A stretch of DNA of 64,000 bases from Mucilaginibacter paludis DSM 18603 (lineage in GTDB: Bacteria; Bacteroidota; Bacteroidia; Sphingobacteriales; Sphingobacteriaceae), in NCBI RefSeq assembly GCF_000166195.2, contig NZ_CM001403.1:7614877-7678876 (forward strand). Direction: 5' to 3'. Of the stretch, positions 44,428 to 53,593 are shown piece after piece. Each line of letters begins with the position of its first letter. The stretch's first letter is position 1. A program made the position numbers and the translations under genes. The notes under the pieces were generated by a model. That model was not told the origin of the DNA and did no database searches. It saw nothing but the letters and a program-made list of their open reading frames with translations.

Positions 44428-44687
44428 CAGCATAGGTAATGCTCAAATTGGATAAAAAGATTTATACAGACCATCGGGTATCAAATTCCCGGTCATTCAG
44501 CTAATCGGTCGCCATCACGCTAACTACCGCCTGTTCAATTATACCCAATTGATACAGTAAACAATTTCTATCGAATGCCTGTATGGAACAGCATCGTAAC
44601 TGAAAATAGAACTACAATTTGTCCAAAAGATAATCAAAAGCAGGTTTTATATTTTTAATAATCATATACAATGTATTTTATTATTTC

Positions 44688-44695
44688 TATATTTG
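44688..44695 (+). promoter_or_regulatory. -7 box upstream of the HExxH lipoprotein gene
   Basis: TATATTTG matches TAnnTTTG, 55 bases before the ATG at 44750, in an AT-rich leader. Confidence 0.55.
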
Positions 44696-44749
44696 CATCA
44701 CTCCTCTAAGTATTAAACCATTTACATTAACCTTTATTCTTATTACCCT

Positions 44750-46204
44750 ATGAAAAAAAAGTTTTTACTTATTATTTCTTTGTGCTTATTGTTTCTGATC
44801 GTGGCTTGCAGGAAAAGCCTGCTCAATGATGAGGAGTATCCAAGTGCGCCAAGCGGTTTCGGTGTTAAGGAAGCCAAAACCTTCTTTGAAAACTCAACCC
44901 AGTCCGCATCGAGCACAATTAAACTGGCCAGCATTGATTCAGCCCGCAATCCCAACCCTACCGGTTTCACTTATTGGAAACAGGCAAAAGCCTACACGAT
45001 GAAGCAATTTAATGTCGTGGAAGTACCCTTAATCGTAAGCAATAGGACTATCAGTTTACATGATTTTCCCGGTGACAGCGTAAAATTAAAACCGGATGCA
45101 TCGGTTGCAAGGGCTATACTCACACGATTGATCATTTTCCAGAATGTAAATACCAAAAGCGTGGAGAAGGAGATCGTTACCTACTTCCCTGACAAGGCTT
45201 ATTTATTACGGCACGAGAATGATGCCAGTGACAATTGGCTTAACCATATTTCATCTGATTTTAGCGGGTACATCGAGTACAGAAACTGGAACAGTACGCC
45301 TAAGTATTTGTTAAGGATGTCCGGTGGCAAAAAGGTAGCCCGTTATAACATAAGGCTACTTCAATCAGGCGGCAGCAATAAAACGATTCAATCCACCATT
45401 AAGACAATGGATATACACTGCTTCCCGGTATGTGAAGAAGCGTACAATACAAATTGTATCACTATTGACGGCGTAGAAGATTGCGTTGATGTCGACAGCG
45501 GATACGAGGAATGTTATGATTATTGTTATGACGACGGATCTAATCCACCAGATCCCCAGCCTCAAGATCCTGGTGATGGCGATAATGGTGGTGTTATTGG
45601 TGGTGGTACCCCCTCCTCCCCGCCCCCTACCGTAACCAATGACCTGACAGGATGTAATGGTTCCGTGGTCAATAAGCTTATGGATAAAAATATATCCAAC
45701 AACATTAGTAAGATCCTCCAGGACGTGTTTAATAAAAACGATAAGACAAACCTACATTTTGTTTCAAGTACAAACACTAACGGAGCTCCTGCTATTACGA
45801 TAGTCACAAGTGGGGCTAACAGCACAACGGTTAACATGGAGATTCGTATAAATCCTGATGTTCTGCCAAGTGACGCTTCGCAAGATTATAAAGCATCAAT
45901 CATTATTCATGAAATTATCCATGCCTATTTGGATTACAAGAAGATTGATTATAATAATCAGCTAAAGCAACATGCTGATTTGGCCCGTGACTATATTTCC
46001 GATATCGCAACAATGCTCCATGATGCCTTCGGAACAGATACCGAAAATGCGAATGCTTTGGCATTTGGTGGTCTTAAAGATTTTGCTACTAAGAACCCCA
46101 CAGAATATGCCGACCTTTTGAAAGCTAAAGATCTCACTGAAGGAACAAGGGATTTTGATTCTGAAATGCAACGTACGGGATTACACGGTACACCTTGCCC
46201 ATAA
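44750..46204 (+). CDS. Lipoprotein with zincin HExxH motif, putative metalloprotease
   Basis: The 484-residue protein has a strong lipoprotein signal (FLLIISLCLLFLIVAC). A first domain of about 220 residues has no family I know. Then comes a Cys-rich stretch (HCFPVCEEAYNTNCITIDG through GYEECYDYC), a Pro/Gly-rich linker (NPPDPQPQDPGDGDNGG...), and a C-terminal domain with ASIIIHEIIHAYLDYKK (His387-Glu388-x-x-His391) and further acidic residues. HExxH in an alpha helix after a hydrophobic strand is typical of zinc metalloproteases. It may be active at the cell surface. The next gene (46215) follows after 10 bases. It is bracketed by two MITE-like elements, so it may have been acquired. Confidence 0.75.
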   Translation: MKKKFLLIISLCLLFLIVACRKSLLNDEEYPSAPSGFGVKEAKTFFENSTQSASSTIKLASIDSARNPNPTGFTYWKQAKAYTMKQFNVVEVPLIVSNRTISLHDFPGDSVKLKPDASVARAILTRLIIFQNVNTKSVEKEIVTYFPDKAYLLRHENDASDNWLNHISSDFSGYIEYRNWNSTPKYLLRMSGGKKVARYNIRLLQSGGSNKTIQSTIKTMDIHCFPVCEEAYNTNCITIDGVEDCVDVDSGYEECYDYCYDDGSNPPDPQPQDPGDGDNGGVIGGGTPSSPPPTVTNDLTGCNGSVVNKLMDKNISNNISKILQDVFNKNDKTNLHFVSSTNTNGAPAITIVTSGANSTTVNMEIRINPDVLPSDASQDYKASIIIHEIIHAYLDYKKIDYNNQLKQHADLARDYISDIATMLHDAFGTDTENANALAFGGLKDFATKNPTEYADLLKAKDLTEGTRDFDSEMQRTGLHGTPCP

Positions 46205-46214
46205 TAAATACGAT

Positions 46215-46784
46215 ATGAAAAAGCTATTTATATTATTCCCTGTTTGGTTTTTTATTCTTTCTGCAAATGCGCAGACAACGCCATCTAAAGATATCGTGAT
46301 AAAAACTTTAAATGATATTGGAGATGCTGTGATTGATTATTATCACCCACAAGCCGATTCTGTAAAAGACCATTGCTGGTGCGGTTGCGTATTCATCAGG
46401 TTCACCATAAACAAGAACGGGGAATTCACCAATATTGATTATACAGCCAAGACGCCGATATTTATTAAGGATGCACTGATGAGCGCTTTTGAATCAATCA
46501 ATAAAAAGGCACCCCGGATCAATCAATTGCCTAAGATCTGTAACAGCGAGTATATTTTACCGGTAATCATCTATAACAGGGACGGCTGCGGTTTTATGAC
46601 GGGTTGGGAAGATAAGAATTATAAGCCCGATGAAAAAACAAAAGAGATGTATGCCAGGAGGCAGGATTCATACGACCAATCGATGAACTCGCTCCTTAAT
46701 ATGCTGAATTTCTTCAAGGGAAAGACCGATTCGGTCAACTGCATTTTGCTTGCACCGGTTAATACCGGATATGTGATGTATTAG
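46215..46784 (+). CDS. Secreted protein with TonB-C-terminal-like fold, unknown function
   Basis: The ATG at 46215 gives 189 residues with a signal peptide (LFILFPVWFFILSANAQ); a frame to an upstream ATG at 46155 exists inside the previous gene but adds no sensible sequence. The mature part has CWCGCVFIRFTINKNGEFTNIDYTAKTPIF, which is of the type seen in TonB C-terminal/energy-transducer-like domains, and C-x(n)-C pairs (NSEYILPVIIYNRDGCGF). It belongs to the operon with the HExxH lipoprotein (10 bases). No catalytic motif is seen. Confidence 0.65.
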   Translation: MKKLFILFPVWFFILSANAQTTPSKDIVIKTLNDIGDAVIDYYHPQADSVKDHCWCGCVFIRFTINKNGEFTNIDYTAKTPIFIKDALMSAFESINKKAPRINQLPKICNSEYILPVIIYNRDGCGFMTGWEDKNYKPDEKTKEMYARRQDSYDQSMNSLLNMLNFFKGKTDSVNCILLAPVNTGYVMY

Positions 46785-46906
46785 GGAATGGACTTGTTAA
46801 GGTAAAAGAAAAGGGAGGTTAGGGAACAAACTGCCTCCATTTACCTCTCTTGCCATTAGAATTTCGATTTGCAAAAGAAGTGGAATAATCACGATAAACC
46901 TATCCA

Positions 46907-48127
46907 TTGAATCCTATCAAAAACAAAAGGCAACTGCTGCCAATCGTTTTTTGTTTATCCGGCATGTGTATTTCTGCATTTTGTGGCAGCCGCGCTTTTT
47001 TCCTTGGCTTTGTTATCAGCCTATGGCTGATTGCCATCAGGTATTTCTGCGATCATAAAAGGAGAATTTTGTGGATGGGGTTAGTTATCGTCTTCATCCT
47101 CGCTATTGGCGTTATTCAGCTTAAATCAGATTCTTCACTCGGCAGGTTACTGATCTATAAAATATCTCTATCCATCTGGCGGGATCATTTTTTACAAGGC
47201 GTTGGCTGGAGTGGGTTCAAGAAAGTATATCTGGAATACCAGGCAGCTTATTTCGCTACGGGCCATTATTCAAATAAGGAGTTGCTTCTGGCAGATAATA
47301 CCCGTTTTGCCTTCAACGATTACTGGCAGGTGATACTGGAATTAGGGGTATTTGGCTGTGTATTGGTATCCGGCCACTGTTATTTCCTTTTTGTGGCCAT
47401 CAAGTCCGCGCTATCTTTTGAAGCCGGGGCCGGTTTGATTTTCGAACTCGCCTTTATCTCTTGCTTAACCATTTCAATTGCTGCATGTTTTACGCATGTA
47501 TTGGAGAATTTATGGGCTGTTTGCTGCCTTGTTACGGCAGTCAGCATCTTGCTTTACCGGCTCCGGTTTCCCAAATTCAACAGGGGGTTTCAGTTGGTCT
47601 ATGCCAGCATGTTATCCGGTCTGCTTATTTTTTCAGATGGGACAAGGCGATTATATCACTACAGGGTATATCAAACCTATGAGGAAAGTAGGATGCTTGT
47701 AAAATCGGGATTCAGAGCGGCAGCCCTGAATAAACTGCAATCCCTGTATCCCGTTTTAAATCATGATGGAGATTACCTTTCCTATTTCGGCAAACAGTTA
47801 GCCTATAGCAATAAAACAAAATTGGCGGTCATGATATTAAAACAAGCCGGAGAACATCTTTCCATAGCAGATAACTACATGCAATTAGGTGAATGTTATT
47901 ACCTTTTACACGAGTTTTCACTGGCAGAAGCAGCCTATATCCAGGGAATTAATATGGTACCCAACCGTTTCAGGAATAGATATGCACTGTATGTTTTTTA
48001 TCGGGATACAGGACAAACAAAAAAAGCTGCTGAAACAGGGAAAGGCCTGTTAAACCTGCCTGTAAAAATCCCTTCCGCTATAATTAAACACATCCAAAGC
48101 GTGGTTGCACAGGATTTTAATAAATAA
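46907..48127 (+). CDS. O-antigen-ligase/polymerase-like membrane protein with TPRs, N-terminally shortened
   Basis: The 406-residue frame starts at a TTG (46907); no ATG lies upstream in frame. It contains the Wzy/O-antigen-ligase core CGSRAFFLGFVISLWLIAIR, SIWRDHFLQGVGWSGFKKVYLEYQ and the periplasmic loop to FAFNDYWQVILELGVFGCVLV, then further helices and a C-terminal TPR region (QLGECYYLLHEFSLAEAAYIQGINMVPN). Full members have about five additional helices before the GSR segment. Their lack and the weak start suggest the gene lost its 5' part. It may be a broken gene or a shorter family member. It lies between the MITE copies. Confidence 0.65.
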   Translation: MNPIKNKRQLLPIVFCLSGMCISAFCGSRAFFLGFVISLWLIAIRYFCDHKRRILWMGLVIVFILAIGVIQLKSDSSLGRLLIYKISLSIWRDHFLQGVGWSGFKKVYLEYQAAYFATGHYSNKELLLADNTRFAFNDYWQVILELGVFGCVLVSGHCYFLFVAIKSALSFEAGAGLIFELAFISCLTISIAACFTHVLENLWAVCCLVTAVSILLYRLRFPKFNRGFQLVYASMLSGLLIFSDGTRRLYHYRVYQTYEESRMLVKSGFRAAALNKLQSLYPVLNHDGDYLSYFGKQLAYSNKTKLAVMILKQAGEHLSIADNYMQLGECYYLLHEFSLAEAAYIQGINMVPNRFRNRYALYVFYRDTGQTKKAAETGKGLLNLPVKIPSAIIKHIQSVVAQDFNK

Positions 48128-48257
48128 CTTTACTTTAGGTTTTTGAACCGGGCGGCTTATTCGCCTCAATTGACTGCTGATACAATTGACTACTGGTCTC
48201 ATTCATCGCGATTTAATATTCAGTGATAAATACCACACCGGTTGTTTACTCAAAATA

Positions 48258-48620
48258 CCCCGCCACCGTAAGGGTCCTCCCTTTTGGTCCATATGCTAAG
48301 TATTGAATATGCAAATCCGCGATGTTATAATACATTTCCGCAATTTTGTATTTTTAATAGGTAAGTCGTAATTGAAAATTCAAAAATCCAGAAGAATTGT
48401 ATTTTGTAGTTTCTGCGACTATGTTTTGGATAGATTTGTTTGTGAGGTTGTTGTATTTTGATTTTTTGTAGAAGATGACTACGATTACTGTATGTCAGCA
48501 CACGCGATTATGCCGGGGCGAAAGGGGGGGGGGTGAAAGTTAAATTATATAGTCATTCGCCTGAAAGTATAACGTATACTTAGCATTCGGGCCACAAGGG
48601 AGACCCTTGCGGCAGCGGGG
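48258..48620. mobile_element. MITE-like element, copy B (about 363 bp)
   Basis: The left end begins CCCCGCCACCGTAAGGGTCC and continues to ATATGCTAAGTATTGAATATGC. The right end is AACGTATACTTAGCATTCGG and following GGGAGACCCTTGCGGCAGCGGGG, an inverse copy of the left over about 45 bases. The interior is homologous to copy A along its whole length, with small insertions. It does not encode a transposase. It lies in the 613-base gap 48128-48740 with nothing else recognisable there. Confidence 0.8.
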
Positions 48621-48755
48621 ATTTTGTATTTTTGACATGTAAGCCGGTTATTATATATTTAGGAATGGGAATGTTAAAAGAAATATTTTATAAAGATATT
48701 TCTATTTGCTAACTATATATCATTAAAATAAATCAGAATTGTGTTAACTTTAAGC

Positions 48756-50081
48756 ATGAACCGATCGAGCTCTGCTTTAGCTTTTGTTGCCGTGAACCTG
48801 ATTTCCATGTTGACTTGGGGGCAAGTCAAACTTTCGATTGAACAGATTAAGAAGATTACAGTGCAAACCACAGTAGCCGGAATGCGTACCGGAAATAGCG
48901 AAAGCTTCGAGATTGTGTCTGAAGCAGGTCAATGGAAAAGCTTCAGGACAATTAAAGACAGTAGTGGTTTTGGTTTGCAAGCGCAAAAGAACACCACTTA
49001 CAAGCTTTTGGGAATATTGCCCCCCGCAGATGTTGGTGATCTGTTGAATTGCATAACCCATACCAAGACAGGTATCAATTCGTCAACTTTTGATCTGAAC
49101 CCCAAGCGCTTGATCTCAGAATTGAAAAGTGGTGCAAAAATTCCGATCAGTGAGGCACCGGATTTTGACAAACTCATTTCGCAAACAATAATTGATGAAG
49201 CAGTAGCAAAAACAGTTATCAAAATGGATATTATGGATTATTTAACTTTTTGCGAGGTTGATATTATTTCTAAGCGAAACGACACAATCAAAGTTACTTC
49301 CCGGAATATGTGTCCCACCAAGCTTCCCTGGACAATAAATAATAAAATAAGTTACGATATGGGAATTAACAAATTTATAGAAGCAGCCGCAGGAAACGAA
49401 AATATACCAAATAAGGAGCTGCTAAATGTTAACTCATTGAAGGCGGCTATTTTCAAATATATTGATGACCATAATGCCGACGAGCCAATATCGACTTTTA
49501 GATGGCATTATTACTATCCCTACACACTTGGAATACTTAGGCAGCATTTTAGCATTCAAAAAAAACTTCAGTACGAAAATGTATATTCCTGCATATTAAA
49601 AACCAGTAAGATGCCTTCAAATGCTGTCATATATGCAAATATCGACATGGCATCTATGAAAGACGTGGGGATGCTGGTTCAATATGCCGCATTGATCGAT
49701 CACTACTTTGAAGGCAATAATTTCGTGCTCAAATATTACAGAAACGTTCCAAAGGCACACATAGGCTTCCCCTTTGAAGCCTATCATTCACCCTATAGTT
49801 CAACACGATCTCTGAAAAGGTCATTGCCGGAATTGGCCGATGTGGATTCTACTCAATCAATTAGCTTTTATGCCAGTGAGCCAGACGACACATCACAATG
49901 GACGATATATTCTGGTAACATGGTGCTATTACGCTACCATTCCATCACAACGCCGCATGGTGAAACAGCCCCAATTTTTCCGCCCGTAGACCCCAAGCTG
50001 AACTGGTCGGCAAGGACTGATCATTATTATCTTTTCGATGGTACAGGAAAAGTACTGAGAGAGGGAGATCGATTATATTGA
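48756..50081 (+). CDS. Secreted protein of unknown function
   Basis: The ATG at 48756 gives 441 residues (an upstream GTG adds five). It has a signal peptide (SSSALAFVAVNLISMLTWGQ) and a long mixed alpha/beta mature part without a family I recognise. Features seen: an N-terminal region with VKLSIEQIKKITVQTTVAGMRTGNSESFEIV, a central segment KAAIFKYIDDHNADEP with a WHYYYPYTLG motif, and a C-terminal TDHYYLFDGTGKVLREGDRLY. It is alone, right of MITE copy B, and convergent to the starch locus. Bacteroidota have many such orphan exported proteins. I give no function. Confidence 0.7.
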   Translation: MNRSSSALAFVAVNLISMLTWGQVKLSIEQIKKITVQTTVAGMRTGNSESFEIVSEAGQWKSFRTIKDSSGFGLQAQKNTTYKLLGILPPADVGDLLNCITHTKTGINSSTFDLNPKRLISELKSGAKIPISEAPDFDKLISQTIIDEAVAKTVIKMDIMDYLTFCEVDIISKRNDTIKVTSRNMCPTKLPWTINNKISYDMGINKFIEAAAGNENIPNKELLNVNSLKAAIFKYIDDHNADEPISTFRWHYYYPYTLGILRQHFSIQKKLQYENVYSCILKTSKMPSNAVIYANIDMASMKDVGMLVQYAALIDHYFEGNNFVLKYYRNVPKAHIGFPFEAYHSPYSSTRSLKRSLPELADVDSTQSISFYASEPDDTSQWTIYSGNMVLLRYHSITTPHGETAPIFPPVDPKLNWSARTDHYYLFDGTGKVLREGDRLY

Positions 50082-50184
50082 AAAACGGTTACTTACTTCC
50101 CGGTGCTTGTGAGCACATCCTCTTAATCAATAAATTCTTTCTGCGCCAATAGCTTACACCCCTCACCCTCAAATCCCCCACCCG

Positions 50185-52098
50185 CTAATTCAACGCCACC
50201 GAACTATAAATATGATATTCCCCTGGCGCCAATGTCAAGGTATAAGTCACCGTTGGTATATTAACCGCAGTCCCTGTCATGTAATCATAATAAACACCTG
50301 CGGCCGGAAAAGTTACAGCGGACGTTTGCGGGTTCACATCAAAATTGCCAACTAGCTCTACATTAACACCTGTGGCTTGCAGGGTGGTTGATCTTACAAA
50401 GCCTGTAGCTACGTATTGCACGTTGGATGTGCTGAATACCGGGTTTTTGATCTTCATTTTGATTAGCCTGGCGTAAGCGTTGTACAGTTTTTTACGTAAA
50501 GGGTCGCTCATGTATTCCCAGTGGGCGGGTTTATCGCCGAGGCGACCGCCGTTATCGATGCTGATGTCGTAGCCGCGTTCGCCAAACTCCCACATCATTT
50601 TGGGGCCGGGGGCGGTCAGCATAAAGGCTGCGGCCAATTCCTGGCGCTTAAGGCCTGTTGCCAGGTCGCGCACGTTATAGCCGTTGGCGCCGCCGGTATT
50701 GCCGTAAGTTTCGTTTTTAAACATCAGGCGTTCCTCGTCATGGCTTTCCATGTAGGTTACAATGTTGTCCGGCTGCGTAAACGTGTGCGAATTGAAGAAC
50801 ATGCGCGTCAGGTCCGACGTGGGAACCCAGCCCATGGTGCCTTCGTTAAAGCTATAGTTCAGGTTGTTCCACTGCATCATGCCGTTGTCGGCTTCCTCTT
50901 TCTCCTCCTGGTCTGTAGCAAAGTTTTCCAGTATCACGTAAAAGTTATTATTGTCAACACTTTTAATAAAACTGTTATAGTCTTTCCATATCGCTACGCG
51001 GCTGGCATCATAGGCGGTCCAGGCGGCAACATTCGCGTCGGCTGTGCCGGAGTTTTTTTGAGTGAAACCCTTGGCCAGGTCAAAACGGTATCCGTCAATC
51101 TTATAATTCTTCATCCAAAACTGCATTACATTTTTAGCGAAGTATTTGGTGGCGGCACTTTCGTGATTAAACTGGTAACCCACGTTGTAAGGGTGTGTTG
51201 GGTCAACATTAAACCATGGGCTGCTGGCCAGCGGCTTCTGCGCAGCCTGATCAAAGTACAACTGTACCATGGGCGATTGCCCGAACGAGTGGTTCAGCAC
51301 CATATCCATAATAACGGCTATCCCACGCGAGTGGCATTCGTCAATAAAAGCCTTCAGATCGTTACGGGTGCCATAATATTTATCGGGCGCAAAGTAAAAT
51401 GATGGGTTATATCCCCAGGAATCGTTACCCTCAAACTCGTTAATGGGCATCAGTTCTACGGCATTCACGCCCAAATTACTAAGGTAGTTCAGGGTATCTT
51501 TAAGCGTTTTGTAGTTGTGGGCGGCAATAAAATCGCGCACGTGCAGCTCGTAAATCACCAGGTTCTTTTTATCCGGGCGGGTAAAGCTTGTATTTTTCCA
51601 GGTGTAAGGAGTGGGGTTAGCCTGCAACACGCTCACAATACCGGTTTGGCCGCTTGGATAGGCTTTAAGGTTAGGGTATACATCCGCTGTGATGTACTGA
51701 TCGTTGGCCGGGTCGAGGATTTTTTCGCAATAAGGGTCGGCCACTTTTAGGGTGCCATCAACCAGGTATTGGTAGGCATATTCTTTACTGGCATCTAAAT
51801 TATCTACCTGTATCCACCATCGGGTACCATCCGTGGTTTGATTCATGGCTGAGGGCTGCCAGTTATTAAACTCGCCAATTACCGATACCGTTTTTTTGCC
51901 CGGCGCATACAAATTGAATATCACGGATGTGCCCGAGTTAATGTAGGTAACGCCGTCTACAGCACCGGTGGGTAAGTCTTTTCCGTTAGTGATGGTAGTT
52001 ACGGGGTTGGTTGCGCTATCCGTCAGGTCGCTCTTCTTGCTGCAGGCCATATTAGCCATGATGGCTACAGCCACCAGGATCAGGTATATTTTTCTCAT
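50185..52098 (-). CDS. GH13 alpha-amylase-family lipoprotein with CBM48-like domain
   Basis: The 637-residue protein has a lipoprotein signal (ILVAVAIMANMACSKK), a CBM48/E-set-like domain (about residues 50-150, VIFNLYAPGKKTVSVIGEFNNWQP), then a GH13 barrel with VIMDMVLNHSF (region I), DGYRFDLAKGF (nucleophile Asp), FYVILENFATDQEE (acid Glu) and MESHDEERL (third Asp). It should cut alpha-1,4 or 1,6 glucan at the cell surface or in the periplasm. It is the last gene of the starch operon, 31 bases after the MFS permease gene. It is like the SusG-type outer-membrane amylases in being a lipoprotein, but the CBM48 arrangement is different. Confidence 0.92.
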   Translation of the reverse strand: MRKIYLILVAVAIMANMACSKKSDLTDSATNPVTTITNGKDLPTGAVDGVTYINSGTSVIFNLYAPGKKTVSVIGEFNNWQPSAMNQTTDGTRWWIQVDNLDASKEYAYQYLVDGTLKVADPYCEKILDPANDQYITADVYPNLKAYPSGQTGIVSVLQANPTPYTWKNTSFTRPDKKNLVIYELHVRDFIAAHNYKTLKDTLNYLSNLGVNAVELMPINEFEGNDSWGYNPSFYFAPDKYYGTRNDLKAFIDECHSRGIAVIMDMVLNHSFGQSPMVQLYFDQAAQKPLASSPWFNVDPTHPYNVGYQFNHESAATKYFAKNVMQFWMKNYKIDGYRFDLAKGFTQKNSGTADANVAAWTAYDASRVAIWKDYNSFIKSVDNNNFYVILENFATDQEEKEEADNGMMQWNNLNYSFNEGTMGWVPTSDLTRMFFNSHTFTQPDNIVTYMESHDEERLMFKNETYGNTGGANGYNVRDLATGLKRQELAAAFMLTAPGPKMMWEFGERGYDISIDNGGRLGDKPAHWEYMSDPLRKKLYNAYARLIKMKIKNPVFSTSNVQYVATGFVRSTTLQATGVNVELVGNFDVNPQTSAVTFPAAGVYYDYMTGTAVNIPTVTYTLTLAPGEYHIYSSVALN

Positions 52099-52129
52099 GG
52101 TTTACATGGTTTTTATTGGAGTTTGAAAG

Positions 52130-53536
52130 TTATTTTACTGTTCCGGCATATTCGCCCTGGCTTACCGCCGGGTTAGCGGCAATGCTCTGCTCTCCCCGCA
52201 AGGGTAAATCTTGATTGTCCTGCACATACCATACCGAAAGCGCCGCGCAAAACATACATACACCAGCCAGCACAATGGCGTAAATAGCCTGTCCGCCGAA
52301 GATGTTTTTCACTATCCAGCCGCCAAAAAAGCCGTTGACAATTTGCGGGAAGGTGATGAAGAAGTTGAAGATGCCCATGTAAACGCCCATCTTTTTAGCG
52401 GGGATGGAGCCGGCCAGGATGGCGTAAGGCATAGCCAAAATACTGCCCCAGGCCAGGCCGATACCCACCATAGGCAGGATGAGCATAGTGGGGTTTTGGA
52501 TAAAGAAGATGGATAGTAAACCCAGGCCCCCCGCTACTAACGAAAACGAATGCGCTGCCTTACGGCTGGTGGCCCTCGCTATGGCAGGCAGCATCAGCGC
52601 ATAGATGGCCGAAACGCCGTTATAAATACCAAAGCAAATGCCCACCCAGTTACCGGCATCGGCAAATTTGGCCGACGAGGTATCGTGCAGGCCCACATGA
52701 TAAACATGCTGTGCTATGGCAGGCGCGGCAAATACCCACATAGAAAACAGCGCGAACCAGGAGAAAAATTGTACCAGCCCCAGTTGTTTCATGGTTTTGG
52801 GCATGTTACCGAAATCGGTTAGGATGGATAAAATGCCTTTGGATGGTTCTTTGCCCTCTTCGGGATGGAAAGCGGCGTACTCCGCCGGCGAATACTCTTT
52901 AGTAGTGAAGATGGTGTACAGTAAACTTCCCATGAGCACCGCCGCACCAATATAGAACGAGTAGGTCTTATTATCGGGCACATGGCCTGGTACGGCAGTT
53001 TCGGCAACGCCAACATATTTGTACAATACATAAGGCAGGCATGAACCTGCTACCGCACCCACGCCTATTAAAAACGTTTGCATGGCAAAGCCCTGCCCGC
53101 GCTGGCTATCGGGCAGGTTATCCGCAATGAGCGCCCTGAAGGGTTCCATCGCTACGTTGAAGGAGGCATCCATCATCATGAGCACACCCGCGCCAACCAT
53201 AATAGGGGATAGCACCAACAATAAAGAGGCATTGGGCATAAATACCAAAGCGAGCGCTGCTAAAATGCCGCCCACTAAAAAATAGGGCTTGCGGCGGCCC
53301 ATTTTATTCCAGGTGCCATCGCTGTAATGGCCAATAATGGGTTGAACGATCATCCCGGTGATGGGCGCTGCCAGCCAGAAAAGCGACAAGTGTTCTACAT
53401 TGGCACCAAAAATCTGGAGCATGCTTGATGCATTGCCGTTTTGCAACGCGAACCCGAATTGGATACCCAGAAACCCGAAGCTCATGTCAAAAATTTGCCA
53501 GGTGCTGAGCCTGGGCCGCTCTACAATATTTTTCAT
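52130..53536 (-). CDS. MFS maltose/oligosaccharide transporter (SLC45/GPH-like)
   Basis: The 468-residue protein has about 12 TM helices and the pattern of bacterial maltose/sucrose MFS carriers: STWQIFDMSFGFLGIQFGFALQNG in the first helix and ITGMIVQPIIGHYSDGTWNKMGRRKPYFLVGG at the helix 2-3 loop. It should carry maltose or glucose from the periplasm to the cytoplasm with cations. The gene lies between the two GH13 genes and 57 bases after the neopullulanase gene. Such a permease is part of the usual Bacteroidota maltodextrin loci, which have no ABC transporter. Confidence 0.9.
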   Translation of the reverse strand: MKNIVERPRLSTWQIFDMSFGFLGIQFGFALQNGNASSMLQIFGANVEHLSLFWLAAPITGMIVQPIIGHYSDGTWNKMGRRKPYFLVGGILAALALVFMPNASLLLVLSPIMVGAGVLMMMDASFNVAMEPFRALIADNLPDSQRGQGFAMQTFLIGVGAVAGSCLPYVLYKYVGVAETAVPGHVPDNKTYSFYIGAAVLMGSLLYTIFTTKEYSPAEYAAFHPEEGKEPSKGILSILTDFGNMPKTMKQLGLVQFFSWFALFSMWVFAAPAIAQHVYHVGLHDTSSAKFADAGNWVGICFGIYNGVSAIYALMLPAIARATSRKAAHSFSLVAGGLGLLSIFFIQNPTMLILPMVGIGLAWGSILAMPYAILAGSIPAKKMGVYMGIFNFFITFPQIVNGFFGGWIVKNIFGGQAIYAIVLAGVCMFCAALSVWYVQDNQDLPLRGEQSIAANPAVSQGEYAGTVK

Positions 53537-53593
53537 TGTTGGTTCAATAAATGGTATTCAAACAAACGTCCGGGGCATTGCAAACGCGGCGGA

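Noticed and set aside
44257..44439. A 60-codon frame inside MITE-like copy A as a possible transposase
   Set aside because: Too short, not conserved as a frame in copy B, and no transposase motif.
41790..48740. An integrative element with attachment sites at tRNA-Lys
   Set aside because: I found no integrase, relaxase or repeat of the tRNA 3' end; only the general look of an eroded accessory zone remains.
50521..51402. A 293-codon plus-strand frame inside the GH13 lipoprotein gene
   Set aside because: It lies wholly opposite a well-supported enzyme gene and has no family features; it is a shadow frame of a GC-rich coding region.
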